A DNA stretch of 8,119 nt from NCBI GenBank assembly GCA_964423875.1, contig CAYRGS010000134.1, positions 1-8,119 of the forward strand. Direction: 5' to 3'. Position 1 is the stretch's first letter. Each line of letters starts with the position of its first letter. A model generated the notes under the pieces. The model ran no database searches. It saw only the letters and a list, made by a program, of their open reading frames with translations, and was not told the origin of the DNA. The position numbers and the translations under genes are program-made. Source of the DNA: CAYRGS01 sp964423875. Its GTDB lineage: Bacteria > UBA8248 > JACPRG01 > G963555815. This document shows positions 6,798-8,119 of the stretch, piece by piece.

Positions 6798-6888
6798 CGT
6801 TCAAAAGGCGGCCGCGCCGAACTGCCGTGTTGATTGTGATCCTCGTGATCGAGCCGTAGCGTGAAGCTCGGGAATTCCACTTGAACCG

Positions 6889-6893
6889 GGAGG
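6889..6893 (+). promoter_or_regulatory. Ribosome binding site for the FAD subunit
   Basis: GGAGG (inside GGGAGGG) lies 9 bases before the GTG at 6903 and 12 bases before the next in-frame GTG at 6906. The spacing favours 6903 as the start. Confidence 0.7.
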
Positions 6894-6902
6894 GTTAACG
6901 CC

Positions 6903-7757
6903 GTGGTGAAAGAGCTATTCTGCCCCGCGACCCCGGAGGACGCCGTCGCCCTCCTCGCGGAGCACAAGGGCAAGGCCAAGGTGCTTGCCGGCGGAACGGA
7001 CCTCGTCGTCCTGATGCGCGCCGGGAAAATTGCGCCGGAGGTGATCGTCAGCCTCAACGGGATCGCCGCGTTGCGGTCTCTGTCGTTCAACCCGGACGAC
7101 GGGCTGCGGATCGGGGCGTTGACGACGCATTCGGAGCTCCTCGAAAATAGGGACGTCCAGGCGCGGTATTCGGTTCTGGCGGAGACAGCCCGGGCCCTCG
7201 CGGGTCCGCCCGTCCGCAACGCCGCTTCGGTGGCCGGGAACCTGTGCCACGCGGCCCCGTCGGCCGACTTCGGGCCCCCGCTCCTGGCCCTGGACGCTTC
7301 GGTGGCGGTCCTCGGACCCGAGGGGGAACGGATGGTTCCGCTGACGGACTTCTTCAAGGGGCCCAACCGGACCGACCTGGCCGAGGACGAGATCCTGACG
7401 GAGATCCGGGTTCCGACCCCGGCCGAGGGTTCCGGGGCCGGTTACCAGAAGCTGGGAGTCCGGAGCGCGATGGAGATCGCCATGGTCAGCGCGGCGGCTT
7501 CTCTGACGAAGACGAACGGCGCCTGCTCAGACGTACGCGTCGCGCTGGGGGCGGTGGCCCCGGCGCCGTTCCTGGTGAAATCGGCCGCGGCGGCCGTCGA
7601 GGGCAAGGCCCCCTCGGCGGAGGTCTTCGCCCAGGCGGGCGAGGCGGCGGCGGCGGAAAGCCAACCCATCTCGGACATCCGGGCCTCGGCCGAGTACCGG
7701 AAGAAAATGGTCGCGGTCATGACGCGGCGGGCGCTCGCCCGCGCGGCGGGCCTGTGA
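6903..7757 (+). CDS. Xanthine dehydrogenase-family FAD-binding subunit (subunit M)
   Basis: Medium subunit of a molybdenum hydroxylase, 284 aa, normal length for the family. It would carry electrons from the [2Fe-2S] subunit to an external acceptor through FAD. The N-terminal FAD_binding_5 domain (about 1-170) shows the two FAD loops: AGGTDL at 29-34 and ASVAGNLCHAAPSAD at 108-122. The C-terminal CO_deh_flav_C domain follows (about 178-283), opening with GYQKLGVRSAMEIAMVS. The AGGTDL loop is of xanthine dehydrogenase type rather than the AGGHSL of true aerobic CO dehydrogenase. No cysteine-rich insertion like that of the 4-hydroxybenzoyl-CoA reductase beta subunit is seen. A GTG start with a strong ribosome site is used. 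The next gene begins 14 bases after the stop. The substrate cannot be inferred without the large subunit. Confidence 0.93.
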   Translation: MVKELFCPATPEDAVALLAEHKGKAKVLAGGTDLVVLMRAGKIAPEVIVSLNGIAALRSLSFNPDDGLRIGALTTHSELLENRDVQARYSVLAETARALAGPPVRNAASVAGNLCHAAPSADFGPPLLALDASVAVLGPEGERMVPLTDFFKGPNRTDLAEDEILTEIRVPTPAEGSGAGYQKLGVRSAMEIAMVSAAASLTKTNGACSDVRVALGAVAPAPFLVKSAAAAVEGKAPSAEVFAQAGEAAAAESQPISDIRASAEYRKKMVAVMTRRALARAAGL

Positions 7758-7758
7758 G

Positions 7759-7763
7759 AGGAG
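7759..7763 (+). promoter_or_regulatory. Ribosome binding site for the [2Fe-2S] subunit
   Basis: AGGAG within a GAGGAGAGG purine run, immediately after the preceding stop codon and 8 bases before the ATG at 7772. It fixes the start and implies tight co-transcription with the FAD subunit. Confidence 0.75.
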
Positions 7764-7771
7764 AGGCGGCG

Positions 7772-8119
7772 ATGGAATGCACGCTCAACATCAACGGAAG
7801 ATCGCACACCGTCTCGGTCCGGCCCGATGAGACGCTGCTGGACGCCCTGCGCGAAAGGCTCAACCTGACCGGCTCGAAAGAGGGCTGCGGGGAGGGCGAC
7901 TGCGGGGCCTGCACAATCCAGGTGGACGGCCGGGCGGTCAACGCCTGCCTCCTTCTGGCCGCGGACGCCGAGGGCCGGGAGATCCGGACCATCGAAGGCT
8001 TGGCCGAGAACGGCGAGCTGAGTCCCATTCAACGGGCCTTCGTCGAGAACGGGGGCATCCAGTGCGGGTTCTGCATTCCGGGAATACTGATGTCCGCCGA
8101 CGCCCTGCTTCAAAAGAAT
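7772..8119 (+). CDS. [2Fe-2S] subunit of a xanthine dehydrogenase/CO dehydrogenase-family enzyme (3' partial)
   Basis: Small iron-sulfur subunit of the same molybdenum hydroxylase; 116 codons are present, and the complete protein is normally about 150-170 aa. The N-terminal plant-type ferredoxin fold has the first cluster ligands C39-x4-C44-x2-C47 and C59. The second, helical domain begins with QCGFCIPG (C98, C101); its remaining CxC ligands lie beyond the right edge. It would relay electrons from the molybdenum site in the large subunit to FAD. The M-then-S gene order matches coxMSL-type clusters, so the molybdopterin-binding large subunit probably follows. The family motif is more often CGFCTPG; Ile at the Thr position is a mild variant. 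Confidence 0.93.
   Translation, partial: MECTLNINGRSHTVSVRPDETLLDALRERLNLTGSKEGCGEGDCGACTIQVDGRAVNACLLLAADAEGREIRTIEGLAENGELSPIQRAFVENGGIQCGFCIPGILMSADALLQKN

Noticed and set aside
6798..6888. Separate promoter for the molybdenum hydroxylase subunits
   Set aside because: TTGATT near 6832 has no acceptable -10 at 16-18 bases, and the region is GC-rich.
5417..7366. 649-codon antisense open frame across the FrhB-like gene and the FAD subunit
   Set aside because: It spans two clearly coding sense genes and the gap between them and has no recognisable domain.
6903..8119. True aerobic CO dehydrogenase (CoxM/CoxS)
   Set aside because: The gene order fits, but the FAD loop is AGGTDL rather than the CoxM-type AGGHSL and the diagnostic large subunit is outside the window, so only the broader family is claimed.
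1..8119. CRISPR array, tRNA or rRNA genes, insertion sequences, integrase or attachment sites
   Set aside because: No regular short direct repeats with spacers, RNA gene signatures, transposase or integrase coding sequence, or terminal inverted repeats were seen.

Overview
The window reads as high-GC bacterial DNA (roughly two thirds G+C by eye) with all genes on the + strand. It has two functional blocks. The gene content (a Wza/Wzc-type envelope export pair next to an FrhB-type iron-sulfur flavoprotein and a molybdenum hydroxylase) suggests a Gram-negative, probably uncultured, environmental bacterium with anaerobic or facultative metabolism. Lineages such as Desulfobacterota, Nitrospirota or Methylomirabilota would fit, but the sequence alone does not fix the phylum.

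Block 1 (2-5235) is part of an exopolysaccharide or capsule export operon. The first gene is cut by the left edge. It encodes an unusual fusion: at least five FG-GAP/VCBS calcium-binding propeller repeats, a low-complexity linker, a Poly_export (Wza-type) domain and four SLBB repeats. Twenty bases later comes a polysaccharide co-polymerase fused to a BY-kinase-type ATPase (Wzc architecture). Together they would form the periplasm-spanning export machine. The Wzc-like protein departs from the norm in three ways: Ser replaces the first Asp of the Walker A' motif, there is no C-terminal tyrosine cluster, and an extra C-terminal hydrophobic segment is followed by a basic, Pro/Ser-rich tail.

The 295-base gap (5236-5530) separates the blocks. 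It holds an AT-rich patch with a good sigma-70-like promoter (TTTACA, 18-base spacer, TAAAAT) and then a leader of about 160 bases. The leader contains two nearly identical GGGCAUYGCC hairpins 80 bases apart, a canonical G-quadruplex motif and a third hairpin just ahead of the next gene. This is the most likely place in the window for an undescribed cis-regulatory element.

Block 2 (5531-8119) starts with an FrhB/FdhB-family iron-sulfur flavoprotein that has two N-terminal [4Fe-4S] motifs. After two abutting perfect GC hairpins come the FAD subunit and the [2Fe-2S] subunit of a xanthine dehydrogenase/CO dehydrogenase-family molybdenum hydroxylase. The second is cut by the right edge, and the molybdopterin subunit is presumably just beyond it. 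The simplest model is that the FrhB-like protein passes electrons between the hydroxylase and a carrier (F420, ferredoxin or another), but neither the carrier nor the substrate can be read from this window.
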